Source: an uncultured Bacteroides sp.
Lineage (GTDB): Bacteria > Bacteroidota > Bacteroidia > Bacteroidales > Bacteroidaceae
DNA length: 35,070 nucleotides
Assembly: GCA_945833835.1 (NCBI GenBank)
Contig: CAMAFR010000027.1
Span: 1-35,070 of the forward strand
Reading direction: 5' to 3'
Made by a program: the position numbers and the translations under genes. Under the pieces are notes generated by a model, which saw nothing but the letters and a program-made list of their open reading frames with translations, was not told where the DNA came from and did no database searches. Positions 7,905 through 15,877 of the stretch are shown here, one piece after another. Position 1 is the stretch's first letter; each line of letters opens with the position of its first letter.

Positions 7905-8906
7905 TCATTTCCCGATGGGGTCATGGCCGATGCCTTCGTTTTGCGGATGGGCGATGCTTTGGCGCATGTCCGTATCTGCCTGGATGTTCTTCATCCGGTA
8001 GTAATCCATGATGCCGAGATGACCGTTGCGGAAGGCGTCGGCCATGGCTTTGGGCACTTCTGCCTCGGCCTGTATCACGTTGGCGCGTGCCTCCTCGGCC
8101 TTGGCTTTCATTTCCTGTTCGAGGGCCACCGCCATTGCCCGGCGTTCTTCTGCCTTGGCTTGGGCGATGTTCTTGTCGGCGTTGGCCTGGTCTATCTGGA
8201 GCGAGGCACCGATGTTGCGGCCGATGTCGATGTCGGCGATGTCTATCGAGAGGATTTCGAAAGCGGTGCCGGCATCCAGTCCCTTGCGCAGCACGAGCTT
8301 GGAGATGGAGTCGGGGTTCTCAAGTACCGACTTGTGGTTTTCGGACGAACCGATGGAGGAGACGATGCCCTCACCCACACGGGCCAGGATGGTGTCCTCG
8401 CCGGCACCGCCCACCAGCTGACGGATGTTGGCCCTCACGGTGACGCGGGCTTTGGCAATCAGCTGGATGCCGTCTTTGGCTACAGCGGTGACGGGCGGTG
8501 TGTCGATGACCTTCGGGTTGACAGACATCTGTACGGCTTCGAACACGTCACGTCCGGCCAGGTCGATGCCGGTCGCCATCTGGAAGGAGAGTTCGATGTT
8601 GGCTTTCGATGCCGACACCAGTGCATGGACGACTTTCTCCACGTGGCCGCCTGCCATGAAATGGGCTTCCAGGTCATCACGGGTGATGGAAGCCAGTCCT
8701 GCCTTGTGCGCTTCGATCATGGCGGGCACAATGGTGTGGGGCGGCACGTTGCGGATACGCATCAGAAACAGCTGTACCAAGGAAATGTCTACGCCGGAGA
8801 CTTTGGCAGACAGCCACAGGAAGAATGGTACGTAATGGAAAAAAATCATCAATAGGATAAGGCCTCCAATGATGGTGATGATGGGTAAGTAAGCTGAGTC
8901 AATCAT
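7905..8906 (-). CDS. floA: Flotillin-like protein FloA
   Basis: FloA is a membrane-associated SPFH-type scaffold that marks ordered membrane patches. The 333-residue product has one N-terminal hydrophobic hairpin (residues 6-33, [20 protein letters not shown]) and then a conserved cytoplasmic region ([45 protein letters not shown]). A long helical Ala/Glu-rich segment follows (residues 230-300, [20 protein letters not shown]). It is adjacent to and downstream of an NfeD protein, a pairing typical of FloA/NfeD operons. Length and motifs match UPF0365/FloA closely. Confidence 0.95.
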   Translation of the reverse strand: MIDSAYLPIITIIGGLILLMIFFHYVPFFLWLSAKVSGVDISLVQLFLMRIRNVPPHTIVPAMIEAHKAGLASITRDDLEAHFMAGGHVEKVVHALVSASKANIELSFQMATGIDLAGRDVFEAVQMSVNPKVIDTPPVTAVAKDGIQLIAKARVTVRANIRQLVGGAGEDTILARVGEGIVSSIGSSENHKSVLENPDSISKLVLRKGLDAGTAFEILSIDIADIDIGRNIGASLQIDQANADKNIAQAKAEERRAMAVALEQEMKAKAEEARANVIQAEAEVPKAMADAFRNGHLGIMDYYRMKNIQADTDMRQSIAHPQNEGIGHDPIGK

Positions 8907-8935
8907 AAGGATACGGTATTTTTAGGTGAAAAGAA

Positions 8936-9412
8936 TCATTCGTTGGCCGGGCGGACAAAAACGGTATTGCCGTCGATGCGGCAGATGCGTACCGGTGTCT
9001 GTTCGTCGATGAATCCGCTGTCCGACTTCACTTCTACCCGGCGTCCGGCAAAGTCGGCGTTGCCTATCAGTGTCAGACGGGTCAGGGCGGTGCCTGTATC
9101 GCCCACCTTTAGGCCCGTATCTTTCAGAGGGTCGGGGCGGTAGTCGATGGAGGTCTTGAGCGACAGCCTGTCGACGGTCTTCGAGCGCAGGAAGGCTATC
9201 GTGAGGCCTATAATGCCGGCGGCGGTGACGGCCAGTGTCAGCCACCCGCCACCTGTACCCAAGGCCTGGAAGGCATGATAGATGGCATAGAGCAGGCTGC
9301 CGCCCGCGGCGATGCCTGCCAGCCCGATGCCTGGAATGAGGAAGACCTCGATGGCGAAGAACAGCAGTCCGATTAGCGTCAGAAAGCCGATTATGCAGAT
9401 GTCTGTCATCAT
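8936..9412 (-). CDS. NfeD-family membrane protein
   Basis: The 158-residue product has two or three hydrophobic segments: residues 4-30 (IGFLTLIGLLFFAIEVFLIP), the glycine-rich GIGLAGIAAGGSLLYAIYHA, and LTLAVTAAGIIGLTIAFL. A short C-terminal beta-barrel of the OB type follows (LKVGDTGTALTRLTLIGNAD, GRRVEVKSDSGFID, VRICRIDGNTVFVRP), the layout of NfeD proteins without the protease domain. NfeD proteins accompany flotillins and are thought to help their membrane organisation. It is immediately upstream of floA on the same strand. Confidence 0.88.
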   Translation of the reverse strand: MMTDICIIGFLTLIGLLFFAIEVFLIPGIGLAGIAAGGSLLYAIYHAFQALGTGGGWLTLAVTAAGIIGLTIAFLRSKTVDRLSLKTSIDYRPDPLKDTGLKVGDTGTALTRLTLIGNADFAGRRVEVKSDSGFIDEQTPVRICRIDGNTVFVRPANE

Positions 9413-9433
9413 AGAGCGGTAAGGGTCGCTGGG

Positions 9434-10843
9434 TTATCGTATGGTCTCATTTTCTTTGTTGCGTATCTGGAGGGTCAGGGCCTCAACCTCGTGGCGGAGC
9501 TGGAGCACCCGTTTCTCCTGGTCGAGTATGCCCCCGGCCAGCCGGGCTTTCGCGTTCGGGTCACTGCTGGCATACTGGCTGCGCAGTTGGGCGAGCTGTT
9601 CCTCCAGGGTGGCCAGGTCATGCTGCTGCTGCCGCAGCTGGCGGAACAGGTCGCCGGCTTCTTTCGAACGGAAATCGGCCTGCTGGGTGTAGACGGACCG
9701 GTCGTTGATGACAAAATGGAAGTCGGCCTTCGCCTGCTGCTCGTCGGTGCTGTAGAGCACTTGCGCCAACTGCTGTTTGGCGATGCGCACCTTGTCGGGA
9801 TTGCTCCAGGTGGAGCGGATGGCACGCAGCGAGGCCACCTGGCTCATGACATCGGGGTCGGTCATCTCATAGTCATACGTCACTTTCGATTCGTTGGGGG
9901 CAAAGACATAGACACACACCTTGCCTTCGGGCTGGTAACGGTCGGAGGCAAACCAGCCCAGGTTGTTGAAGTCGTCGATGGCAAACAGATAGTCGTTGGC
10001 CGGCGAGTTGAACGGCATCCCCAGGTTGTCGGGACGCAGGTAGGTGTTGTCGTCTGTGTCATAACGGGTGACGAACAGGTCGTAGCCGCCCAAGCCTTCG
10101 TCGCTGTCGGACGCGAAATACAGCGTGATTCCGTCAGAGTCCATGAATGGGTGCGTCAGGTTGTCGGCCGTTTCGTTCAGACTGGCTATCGGCTCTGGGT
10201 CACTCCACCGGTTGATCAGTTTGATTTGCGACACCAGCACCGTGCGTCCGTCGCCGGTTCTTACGGTAGAGAATTTCTTGTCGCCCATTTCGTTGGTGAA
10301 GCTCGACCCGCTCCCGTCGTCGCTGGGGGCTATCTTGCCCGCTTCCTTGCTCAGGCGGTAGGTGTCTATGAGTTTCTGCTTGTCGACGACGAAGCTGTCT
10401 ATCACCGCGATTTTCTCCGTACCTTTTATCATGCGGGCGGCGCGCCGGCAGCGGTTCAGCTCTTCCTCGGCAGCGGCGGTGTCACGTTTCTTCTTCTGGA
10501 GCCACGACAGGTGTTCCTCCAGGTTCTCCACTGCCTCGTCGAAACGGTATTGTGAGTAGTAGAGCTTGCCCAAATACAGGTAGGCGTTGATGACCTGCCG
10601 TTGGGCCGCTTTCTCCAGATAAGGCAGGGCAGTGGCCGGCTCACCCGTCTCGTAACAGCAGGCTCCATACCAGAAATTGTAGCTGGCGTTGGCGGGGGCC
10701 TGTCTGACCAGTTTCTGGAATACCGGCTTGGCGGCAGCGAAGTTGCCGCTTTCGAACCATTGCTTGGCCTGGGCCAGTGTCTGGCCCGAAGCACCGGCGG
10801 CAAGGCAGCAGGCGGCGAATGCGAGTATCTGTTTTCTCTTCAT
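9434..10843 (-). CDS. Exported TPR / PD40 beta-propeller protein
   Basis: 469 residues with a signal peptide (KRKQILAFAACCLAAGASGQ). Residues 22-130 form TPR-like helix pairs (AKQWFESGNFAAAKPVFQKL, YGACCYETGEPATALPYLEK). Residues 190-330 carry PD40 propeller strands (LTHPFMDSDGITLYFASDSD, GGYDLFVTRYD, LGWFASDRYQPEGK). The C-terminus is a coiled coil rich in Gln/Glu/Leu. In Bacteroidota such modules occur in envelope proteins such as PorE, but the OmpA-like domain that anchors PorE to peptidoglycan is absent. It is probably periplasmic. It precedes nfeD-floA on the same strand by about 21 bases. Function unknown. Confidence 0.8.
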   Translation of the reverse strand: MKRKQILAFAACCLAAGASGQTLAQAKQWFESGNFAAAKPVFQKLVRQAPANASYNFWYGACCYETGEPATALPYLEKAAQRQVINAYLYLGKLYYSQYRFDEAVENLEEHLSWLQKKKRDTAAAEEELNRCRRAARMIKGTEKIAVIDSFVVDKQKLIDTYRLSKEAGKIAPSDDGSGSSFTNEMGDKKFSTVRTGDGRTVLVSQIKLINRWSDPEPIASLNETADNLTHPFMDSDGITLYFASDSDEGLGGYDLFVTRYDTDDNTYLRPDNLGMPFNSPANDYLFAIDDFNNLGWFASDRYQPEGKVCVYVFAPNESKVTYDYEMTDPDVMSQVASLRAIRSTWSNPDKVRIAKQQLAQVLYSTDEQQAKADFHFVINDRSVYTQQADFRSKEAGDLFRQLRQQQHDLATLEEQLAQLRSQYASSDPNAKARLAGGILDQEKRVLQLRHEVEALTLQIRNKENETIR

Positions 10844-10881
10844 GTTGTCTGGTTGATGTGTTTCTTTTGATTATAGTCGCT

Positions 10882-10889
10882 CAAAAGTA
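10882..10889 (-). promoter_or_regulatory. Bacteroidota-type -7 element for the TPR/PD40 gene
   Basis: The minus strand reads TACTTTTG, matching TAnnTTTG, 38 bases upstream of the ATG. It may drive the TPR/PD40-nfeD-floA run. Confidence 0.45.
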
Positions 10890-10962
10890 AGGGTTTTCTT
10901 TGAGATATGCGTTTTTTTTCGATTCTATTTTTGTTTTTCTTCCTCGAATCGCGGTTTTGCAC

Positions 10963-10970
10963 TATTTTTG
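10963..10970 (+). promoter_or_regulatory. Bacteroidota-type -7 element for the TtcA-like gene
   Basis: TATTTTTG lies 23 bases before the ATG at 10994. It supports that start over an upstream ATG at 10907, which would place the promoter inside the gene. Confidence 0.5.
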
Positions 10971-10993
10971 TGTCGCATTTTAAGTATTCGGCT

Positions 10994-11773
10994 ATGGGAC
11001 AACTGACGGAAGAGGAGAAGGTGCTGCGTCGCATCATGACGAAGTTCGGCAAGGGAGTGACCACGTACGGTCTCATTGAAGAGGGCGACAGGACTCTGAT
11101 AGGGCTCTCGGGGGGCAAGGATTCGCTGGCGTTGCTCGAACTGCTGGCCCGCCGTTCGCGCATCTTCCGGCCCCGTTTCTCGGTGGTGGCGGTGCACGTG
11201 CGGATGTCTAACATCGCTTACGAGTCGGACACGGAGTACCTCCGACGGTATGCGGAGTCGTGGGGGGTGCCCTTCATCAGCTACGAGACCTCTTTCGATG
11301 CCTCTACCGACCACCGCAAGTCGCCGTGTTTCCTGTGCTCGTGGAACCGCCGGAAGGCTCTTTTCACGGTGGCCAAGGAGCAGGGCTGCAACAAGATTGC
11401 GCTGGGGCACCACATGGACGACATCCTGCAGACGCTGCTGATGAACATGACCTTCCAGGGAAGTGTCAGCACCATGCCGCCCAAACTGGTGATGCGCAAG
11501 TTCGACATGACGATTATCCGGCCGATGTGCCTGATTGCCGAGGCCGACCTGCAGGCGATGGCGCAGATACGCCGGTTCCGCCGGCAGGTGAAGAATTGTC
11601 CGTATGAGAAGGATTCGCACCGCTCGGACATGAAGGAGGTGCTGGCACTGCTGGAGCGGATGAATCCTGAAGCGAGGTTCAGCCTGTGGAGCAGTATGAG
11701 CCATGTGCAGACCGAGCTGTTGCCCGAAGACTTGAAGTCCCGTTCATTGAAAGAAAACGATTTATTCCTTTAG
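10994..11773 (+). CDS. ttcA: TtcA-like tRNA 2-thiocytidine synthase
   Basis: ATP-dependent PP-loop enzyme expected to thiolate cytidine 32 of certain tRNAs with an iron-sulfur cluster. The PP-loop SGGKDS is at residues 39-44 and an ATP-site region lies at VAVHVRMSN. The CxxC pair at 112 and 115 (PCFLCSWNRRKALF) has the TtcA form, followed by CNKIALGHHMDDILQTLLMN. A third cysteine occurs in RRQVKNCPYEKDSHR. Start MGQLTEEEKV (10994) agrees with the family and the upstream promoter motif. About 259 residues. The two downstream genes follow closely on the same strand. Confidence 0.88.
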   Translation: MGQLTEEEKVLRRIMTKFGKGVTTYGLIEEGDRTLIGLSGGKDSLALLELLARRSRIFRPRFSVVAVHVRMSNIAYESDTEYLRRYAESWGVPFISYETSFDASTDHRKSPCFLCSWNRRKALFTVAKEQGCNKIALGHHMDDILQTLLMNMTFQGSVSTMPPKLVMRKFDMTIIRPMCLIAEADLQAMAQIRRFRRQVKNCPYEKDSHRSDMKEVLALLERMNPEARFSLWSSMSHVQTELLPEDLKSRSLKENDLFL

Positions 11774-11779
11774 ATTGGT

Positions 11780-12148
11780 ATGAAAGGTATTTATACGATA
11801 GCATTGCTGCTTGTCTCGAATGTCTTCATGACATTCGCCTGGTACGGTCATCTCAAACTGCAGGAGATGAAAGTCATTTCCAACTGGCCGCTGTATGGCG
11901 TCATCCTTTTCTCGTGGTGCATTGCGCTGCTGGAGTATTCTTGTCAGATTCCGGCCAACCGCATCGGGTTTGCGGGCAACGGAGGGCCCTTCACGCTCAT
12001 GCAGCTCAAGGTGGTGCAGGAGGTGATCACCCTGCTGGTGTTTACGGTCTTCACCACGGTCTGCTTCAAGGGAGAGGCCTTGCAATGGAACCATTTCGCC
12101 GCTTTTGTCTGCTTAGTGGCTGCCGTGTATTTTGTTTTCCTGAAATAA
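11780..12148 (+). CDS. DMT-superfamily small membrane protein (DUF486)
   Basis: 122-residue protein with four hydrophobic segments: GIYTIALLLVSNVFMTFAWY, PLYGVILFSWCIALLEY, LKVVQEVITLLVFTVFTTV, and HFAAFVCLVAAVYFVFL. The signature EYSCQIPANRIGF is typical of DUF486, a small drug/metabolite-transporter-like family with unknown substrate. It begins 6 bases after the TtcA-like gene and is probably co-transcribed. Confidence 0.88.
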   Translation: MKGIYTIALLLVSNVFMTFAWYGHLKLQEMKVISNWPLYGVILFSWCIALLEYSCQIPANRIGFAGNGGPFTLMQLKVVQEVITLLVFTVFTTVCFKGEALQWNHFAAFVCLVAAVYFVFLK

Positions 12149-12157
12149 GGAGGCGGT

Positions 12158-12976
12158 ATGGAAGCGTCAGGTGCCCATCCCGTCCGGCTCACGGAGGAAC
12201 TCCGGCTGCGGTTGGCCGATTTCAACCGGGGCAGGAACGGTGCGGGCGGTGCGTATGTCATCAGCCCTGCTACCGCCTACCGGCCCTACTATGCGCTGTG
12301 GCGGGTGTTCGATGACCAGCCCTGTCCGTTGTTCGTAAGGACGCTGGCTCTCACGGCCGCCGAGGCTGTGGCGCGTGCCATGCAGTGGCTGCAGGGCTGC
12401 AACGTGCCGCTGGAGGTAGGAGACAGCCGTGCCTTCGAGCCGTTCTATGCGGCTGCCGATGACCTGATACCCATCGGGAAATACCGGGGCAAACGCCTCT
12501 CTGAAATTTACTATATCGACGCTCCTTACGTGCTGTGGTTAGCCAACAAGTTTGTGCCCGACAACCGCAAGTACGACCGCCTGGTGGCACTGGCCCAACT
12601 GTTCGCCCGTGTCCATTTTGAGCTGACCGCCAACAAACGGCAGATACCGTCGGTGAGCCGATATGTGGGGACGGTAGGAGAGAAGTTGCAGGACCTGTCG
12701 CTCACGGTGCTCAACGTCCGCCTGCAGGTGGATACCTATAAGCCCGATTTTTATGTCGACCAAAGTGTGCTGGCTGCCGACCGGGACGGCAACCGGTTTA
12801 CCTTCGTGGTCAAAGCCGCCGGAAAAAGTCTGACGCCCAACCGTCTGAACTGCCTCAGCCGGAAGGTGGAGCCCAGGCAGGGGTTGCGGATAGTGTCGGC
12901 AAAGGTACTGTCGCACTACGAGCACCGCGGGGTGCGCTATACCCGTATCGGATACGTGAAGTGGCCCGCCTCCTGA
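12158..12976 (+). CDS. Protein with exonuclease-X C-terminal-like motif
   Basis: 272 residues with no signal peptide or membrane segment. The one recognisable part is near residues 107-130, IPIGKYRGKRLSEIYYID followed by APYVLWLANKF. It matches the short PFGKYKGK...YLLWL motif found at the C-terminus of exodeoxyribonuclease X and in DUF3820-type proteins. No exonuclease catalytic domain (DEDD motifs) is visible, so this is a stand-alone motif in an otherwise unfamiliar protein. The C-terminal part is basic with strands. It follows the DUF486 gene by 9 bases and converges on folK with a 15-base gap. Function unknown. Confidence 0.7.
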   Translation: MEASGAHPVRLTEELRLRLADFNRGRNGAGGAYVISPATAYRPYYALWRVFDDQPCPLFVRTLALTAAEAVARAMQWLQGCNVPLEVGDSRAFEPFYAAADDLIPIGKYRGKRLSEIYYIDAPYVLWLANKFVPDNRKYDRLVALAQLFARVHFELTANKRQIPSVSRYVGTVGEKLQDLSLTVLNVRLQVDTYKPDFYVDQSVLAADRDGNRFTFVVKAAGKSLTPNRLNCLSRKVEPRQGLRIVSAKVLSHYEHRGVRYTRIGYVKWPAS

Positions 12977-12991
12977 CGCATGGCGACCGCT

Positions 12992-13366
12992 TCAAGAGAG
13001 TGTGGCCAACGCTGCCTGCACATACTCCTTCTGCATGTCCTCCGGCCGCAGCACACAACCGTCGGCCACCAGCAGGTCGATGTCTAACGGGACATACCCC
13101 GCCGCTTTCCCTGCTGGGGTACGTCCGTTCTCTTTTTCCAGTTGTTTACAGAACAAGAGCACTTCTTCGGGTGTGGCCGTGGTCCACATCCGAAGGGCCT
13201 GGTTGTTGTAGTAGCCGCCGGATGCGGTTCCTTCGGCCACCGTCCGGATACGCTCACCGCAGTGCAGTGTGCCGAAACGGGTGCGTAGGGCCGTCACTGC
13301 TGCCGCCAAGTGCCGTTCGCCTTCTTGGTTAGAGCCCATGCACAACAGATAGGTGTGTACTAACAT
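12992..13366 (-). CDS. folK: Dihydropteridine pyrophosphokinase (FolK-like)
   Basis: FolK transfers pyrophosphate from ATP to 6-hydroxymethyl-dihydropterin, a step in folate synthesis. Motifs are the N-terminal CMGSNQEGERHLAAAV (family LGSN-G), YYNNQAL, LEKENGRT and the catalytic PLDIDLL at VPLDIDLLVADG. The start at 13366 (MLVHTYLLCMG) was chosen because the upstream 22-residue extension is encoded by simple repeat sequence. At about 124 residues it is shorter than most FolK proteins (about 155-160), with the C-terminal end reduced. It could be a compact Bacteroidales form. Activity seems likely since the catalytic motif is intact. Confidence 0.82.
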   Translation of the reverse strand: MLVHTYLLCMGSNQEGERHLAAAVTALRTRFGTLHCGERIRTVAEGTASGGYYNNQALRMWTTATPEEVLLFCKQLEKENGRTPAGKAAGYVPLDIDLLVADGCVLRPEDMQKEYVQAALATLS

Positions 13367-13405
13367 ATATATAATATAATGAAGAACGAAGAATGAAAAA
13401 TGAAG

Positions 13406-13454
13406 AATGAAGAGGGAAGAATGAAGAATCAATGTTCATTGTTCCCTCTTCATT
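13406..13454 (-). terminator. 13-bp hairpin inside GAATGAA-type simple repeats
   Basis: AATGAAGAGGGAA (13406-13418) and its perfect complement (13442-13454) form a stem around a 23-base loop that contains CAATG-TT-CATTG. On the minus strand it follows the stop of the COG0523 gene by about a dozen bases and leads into T-rich sequence. Terminator function is inferred. Surrounding bases are imperfect repeats of GAAGAATGA. Confidence 0.5.
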
Positions 13455-13465
13455 TAATTTTTAAG

Positions 13466-14761
13466 TCAGCAGTCGAGTGCTTCGTCGAGGTCGCGCGTAA
13501 TCTGTTCCTTGTCCATGTGCTGGCCGATGAAGACCAGTTTCACCATGCGGTCTCCGTAATGCTCGTCCCAGTCGCGCAGCAGGCCGGGTTCCTGTTGCAT
13601 CAGCTGGATCAGGTCTTCTTCGGGTGCCGTGGCATACCATTGTCCGGCTTCGGTCAGTTTCTTCTGGATGCCGGCCTGCTCGAACAGGTAGGACATGTCC
13701 GGACAATGGGCGAAGTAGAGGACCCCTTTGCAACGGATGACACTTTTGGGCCAGCGGGTGGCGACGAAGCGGTCGAACTTGTGGATGTCGAAGGCCGGGC
13801 GGCGGTAATAGACGAATGTCCCGATGCCGTATTCTTCCACCTCACCCCCCTCATGGTCATGGTGGTGGTGATGGTGATGATGCCCTTCTTCGTGCCCGTG
13901 GTGGTGCTCCTCTTCCTCCTCTTCTTCCCTGTGGTCATGCTCATGGTCATGGTGGTTGTGATGGGTATGCTCGTCTTCGCGGCGCAGGTGGTGCAGGTCT
14001 TTGGCCTCACGCTCCTCCTCCTCGGTCACCTGGCGTTCGATGCCCCTGATCCATCCGGCCGAGGTGGCTACCCGCTCGAAGTTGAACAGGCGGGTGTTGA
14101 GGAGCTTGTCCAGCTCGACATCGGCATAGTCGCAAGGGATAATCTCGGCGGTAGGCTGCAAGGTGTGCAGGATGGCCTGGATGCGCCGCAGTTCGTCAGG
14201 AGTCACTTCCGAGGCCTTGTTGAGCAGGATGATGTTGCAGAATTCTATCTGCTGGATGATAAGGTTCTCGATGTCTTCCTCGTCAATGCCCTTGCGCGTG
14301 AGGGTGTCGCCGCAGGCGAACTCGCTCTGCATACGCAGGGCATCCACCACGGTGGTGATGCAGTCCAGCCGGCAGATGCCGTACTGGGTATAGTTGCCGC
14401 CCATGCGGGGGATGGAGCAGATGGTTTGGGCGATGGGTTCGGGCTCGCAGATGCCACTGGCCTCAATGACGATGTAGTCGAACCGCTGCATCTTCATCAG
14501 GTCGAAAATCTGTTCGATGAGGTCCATCTTCAGAGTGCAGCAGATGCAGCCGTTCTGCAGGGCCACGAGGCTATCGTCTTTCTGGTTCACGATGCCGCCT
14601 TTCTGTATGAGGTCGGCATCGATGTTCACTTCACCGATGTCATTCACGATGACGGCGAACCGGATGCCTTTCCGGTTGGCGAGAATGCGGTTGAGCAATG
14701 TCGTCTTTCCGCTGCCCAAGTATCCCGTGAGGAGCAGGACCGGGACGTTTCTTGTTTCCAT
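13466..14761 (-). CDS. COG0523 (CobW/ZNG-type) metallochaperone GTPase, His-rich
   Basis: 431-residue G3E GTPase. The N-terminus has LLTGYLGSGKTTLLNRIL (P-loop), then the metal motif GCICCT (CxCC) near residue 72, an Asn-Lys specificity motif (LLNKAS), and a CobW C-terminal domain ending around HYGDRMVKLVFIGQHMD. Between the domains, residues about 265-310 form an extreme His/Glu-rich stretch with runs of up to eight His, likely binding zinc or another metal. The family delivers metal, often zinc, to client enzymes using GTP. Metal identity cannot be read from sequence. folK lies downstream after a hairpin. Confidence 0.92.
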   Translation of the reverse strand: METRNVPVLLLTGYLGSGKTTLLNRILANRKGIRFAVIVNDIGEVNIDADLIQKGGIVNQKDDSLVALQNGCICCTLKMDLIEQIFDLMKMQRFDYIVIEASGICEPEPIAQTICSIPRMGGNYTQYGICRLDCITTVVDALRMQSEFACGDTLTRKGIDEEDIENLIIQQIEFCNIILLNKASEVTPDELRRIQAILHTLQPTAEIIPCDYADVELDKLLNTRLFNFERVATSAGWIRGIERQVTEEEEREAKDLHHLRREDEHTHHNHHDHEHDHREEEEEEEHHHGHEEGHHHHHHHHDHEGGEVEEYGIGTFVYYRRPAFDIHKFDRFVATRWPKSVIRCKGVLYFAHCPDMSYLFEQAGIQKKLTEAGQWYATAPEEDLIQLMQQEPGLLRDWDEHYGDRMVKLVFIGQHMDKEQITRDLDEALDC

Positions 14762-14902
14762 AATGCTATATAGTTTTTATGAGGTTGATAGTCGTTTGCA
14801 AGACACTGTAAAATTACGCTTTATTCCGGACGCAGCCTAAAAAAACAGGCCCGAAGCGGCAGAAAAAGGAGGCTGTCTGTTGTGCGTACGCCTGAAAAAG
14901 GA

Positions 14903-14910
14903 TACATTTG
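14903..14910 (+). promoter_or_regulatory. TAnnTTTG motif near the acyltransferase start
   Basis: TACATTTG ends 5 bases before the ATG at 14916, which would give a nearly leaderless message. It could equally be chance, or the start could be further downstream. Confidence 0.25.
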
Positions 14911-14915
14911 TGGCT

Positions 14916-15836
14916 ATGAAAGTATGCTATCCTTTGGTTTTTGCTGCCGTGTGGCTGCTCTCCTTGCTGCCATTGCGGGTGCTGTATGTGCTGTCGGACG
15001 TGCTCCGGCTGCTGGTCTTCCACGTGGTGCGCTACCGGCGGGCGGTGGTGCACGACAACCTTTGCCGGTCGTTCCCCGACAGGACGGCGGAGGAGATAGC
15101 CCGCATTGAGAAGGACTTCTATGCCTGGTTCTGCGACTATATGGTAGAGACCGTCAAGCTGTGCACCATCTCTGAGCGGGAGATGAGGCGCCGGATGCGT
15201 TTCACGGGAGTGGCCGACATGGTGCACGACCTGGAGCGCGGACATCGGCTGTTTGCCTTCATTTTCTTGGCGCATTACGGCAACTGGGAGTGGGTGTCGT
15301 CGCTCACCGCATACATCCAGGAGGTGAACCCCCAGGTGACGGGCGGACAGATTTACCACCCCCTGCGCAGCAAGGTAGCCGATCGCCTGTTCCTCTATAT
15401 GCGGAGCCGCTTCAGAGGGGTGAACATCCCCATGAAAGAAACCTTGCGCTATGTGCTCCGCCAGCGGCAGGCAGGCCGTCCTACCATCATCGGTTTCATT
15501 GCCGACCAGAATCCCAAGTGGAACAGCATCCATCACTGGACGGACTTCCTGCATCGCAAGACGCCCGTCTTCACCGGCACCGAGAAAATAGGCAAGAGCG
15601 TGGACGCGCTGATTTATTACGCCCATGTGGTGAGGATACGCCGTGGCTATTACGAATGCCGGATCACACGATTGACGGACGATGTGCGGCAGTATCGGGA
15701 CTTTGATGTGACCGACCGCTACTTCCGGCTGCTGGAGCAAAGCATCCAGGCGCAGCCGGCCATCTGGCTGTGGACGCACAAGCGTTGGAAACGTACCTAC
15801 GAAGAGTTCCTGGAGCGGCAGCGGCAGGCGGAATGA
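14916..15836 (+). CDS. LpxL/HtrB-type lipid A acyltransferase
   Basis: Inner-membrane acyltransferase expected to add a secondary acyl chain to lipid A. About 306 residues. One N-terminal membrane anchor (VCYPLVFAAVWLLSLLPLRV) is followed by a family region (YRRAVVHDNLCRSFPD). The catalytic HX4E motif is at FLAHYGNWEWVSSL, where D/E is allowed in the family. Later conserved parts are IIGFIADQNPKW, HRKTPVFTGTEKIGK and AIWLWTHKRWKR. The start MKVCYPL (14916) was chosen over an ATG 36 bases upstream because it sits right before the anchor. The gene stands alone and converges on hydF with a 41-base gap. Confidence 0.92.
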   Translation: MKVCYPLVFAAVWLLSLLPLRVLYVLSDVLRLLVFHVVRYRRAVVHDNLCRSFPDRTAEEIARIEKDFYAWFCDYMVETVKLCTISEREMRRRMRFTGVADMVHDLERGHRLFAFIFLAHYGNWEWVSSLTAYIQEVNPQVTGGQIYHPLRSKVADRLFLYMRSRFRGVNIPMKETLRYVLRQRQAGRPTIIGFIADQNPKWNSIHHWTDFLHRKTPVFTGTEKIGKSVDALIYYAHVVRIRRGYYECRITRLTDDVRQYRDFDVTDRYFRLLEQSIQAQPAIWLWTHKRWKRTYEEFLERQRQAE

Positions 15837-15877
15837 TTGTCCCCGCCTGTCGCTGGGCCGCTCTGTGTGGCCTGCCG

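Noticed and set aside
13400..14773. Long plus-strand open frame opposite the COG0523 gene
   Set aside because: It is antisense to a well-recognised GTPase. Its composition, with Met/Val runs opposite the His-rich part, marks it as a shadow.
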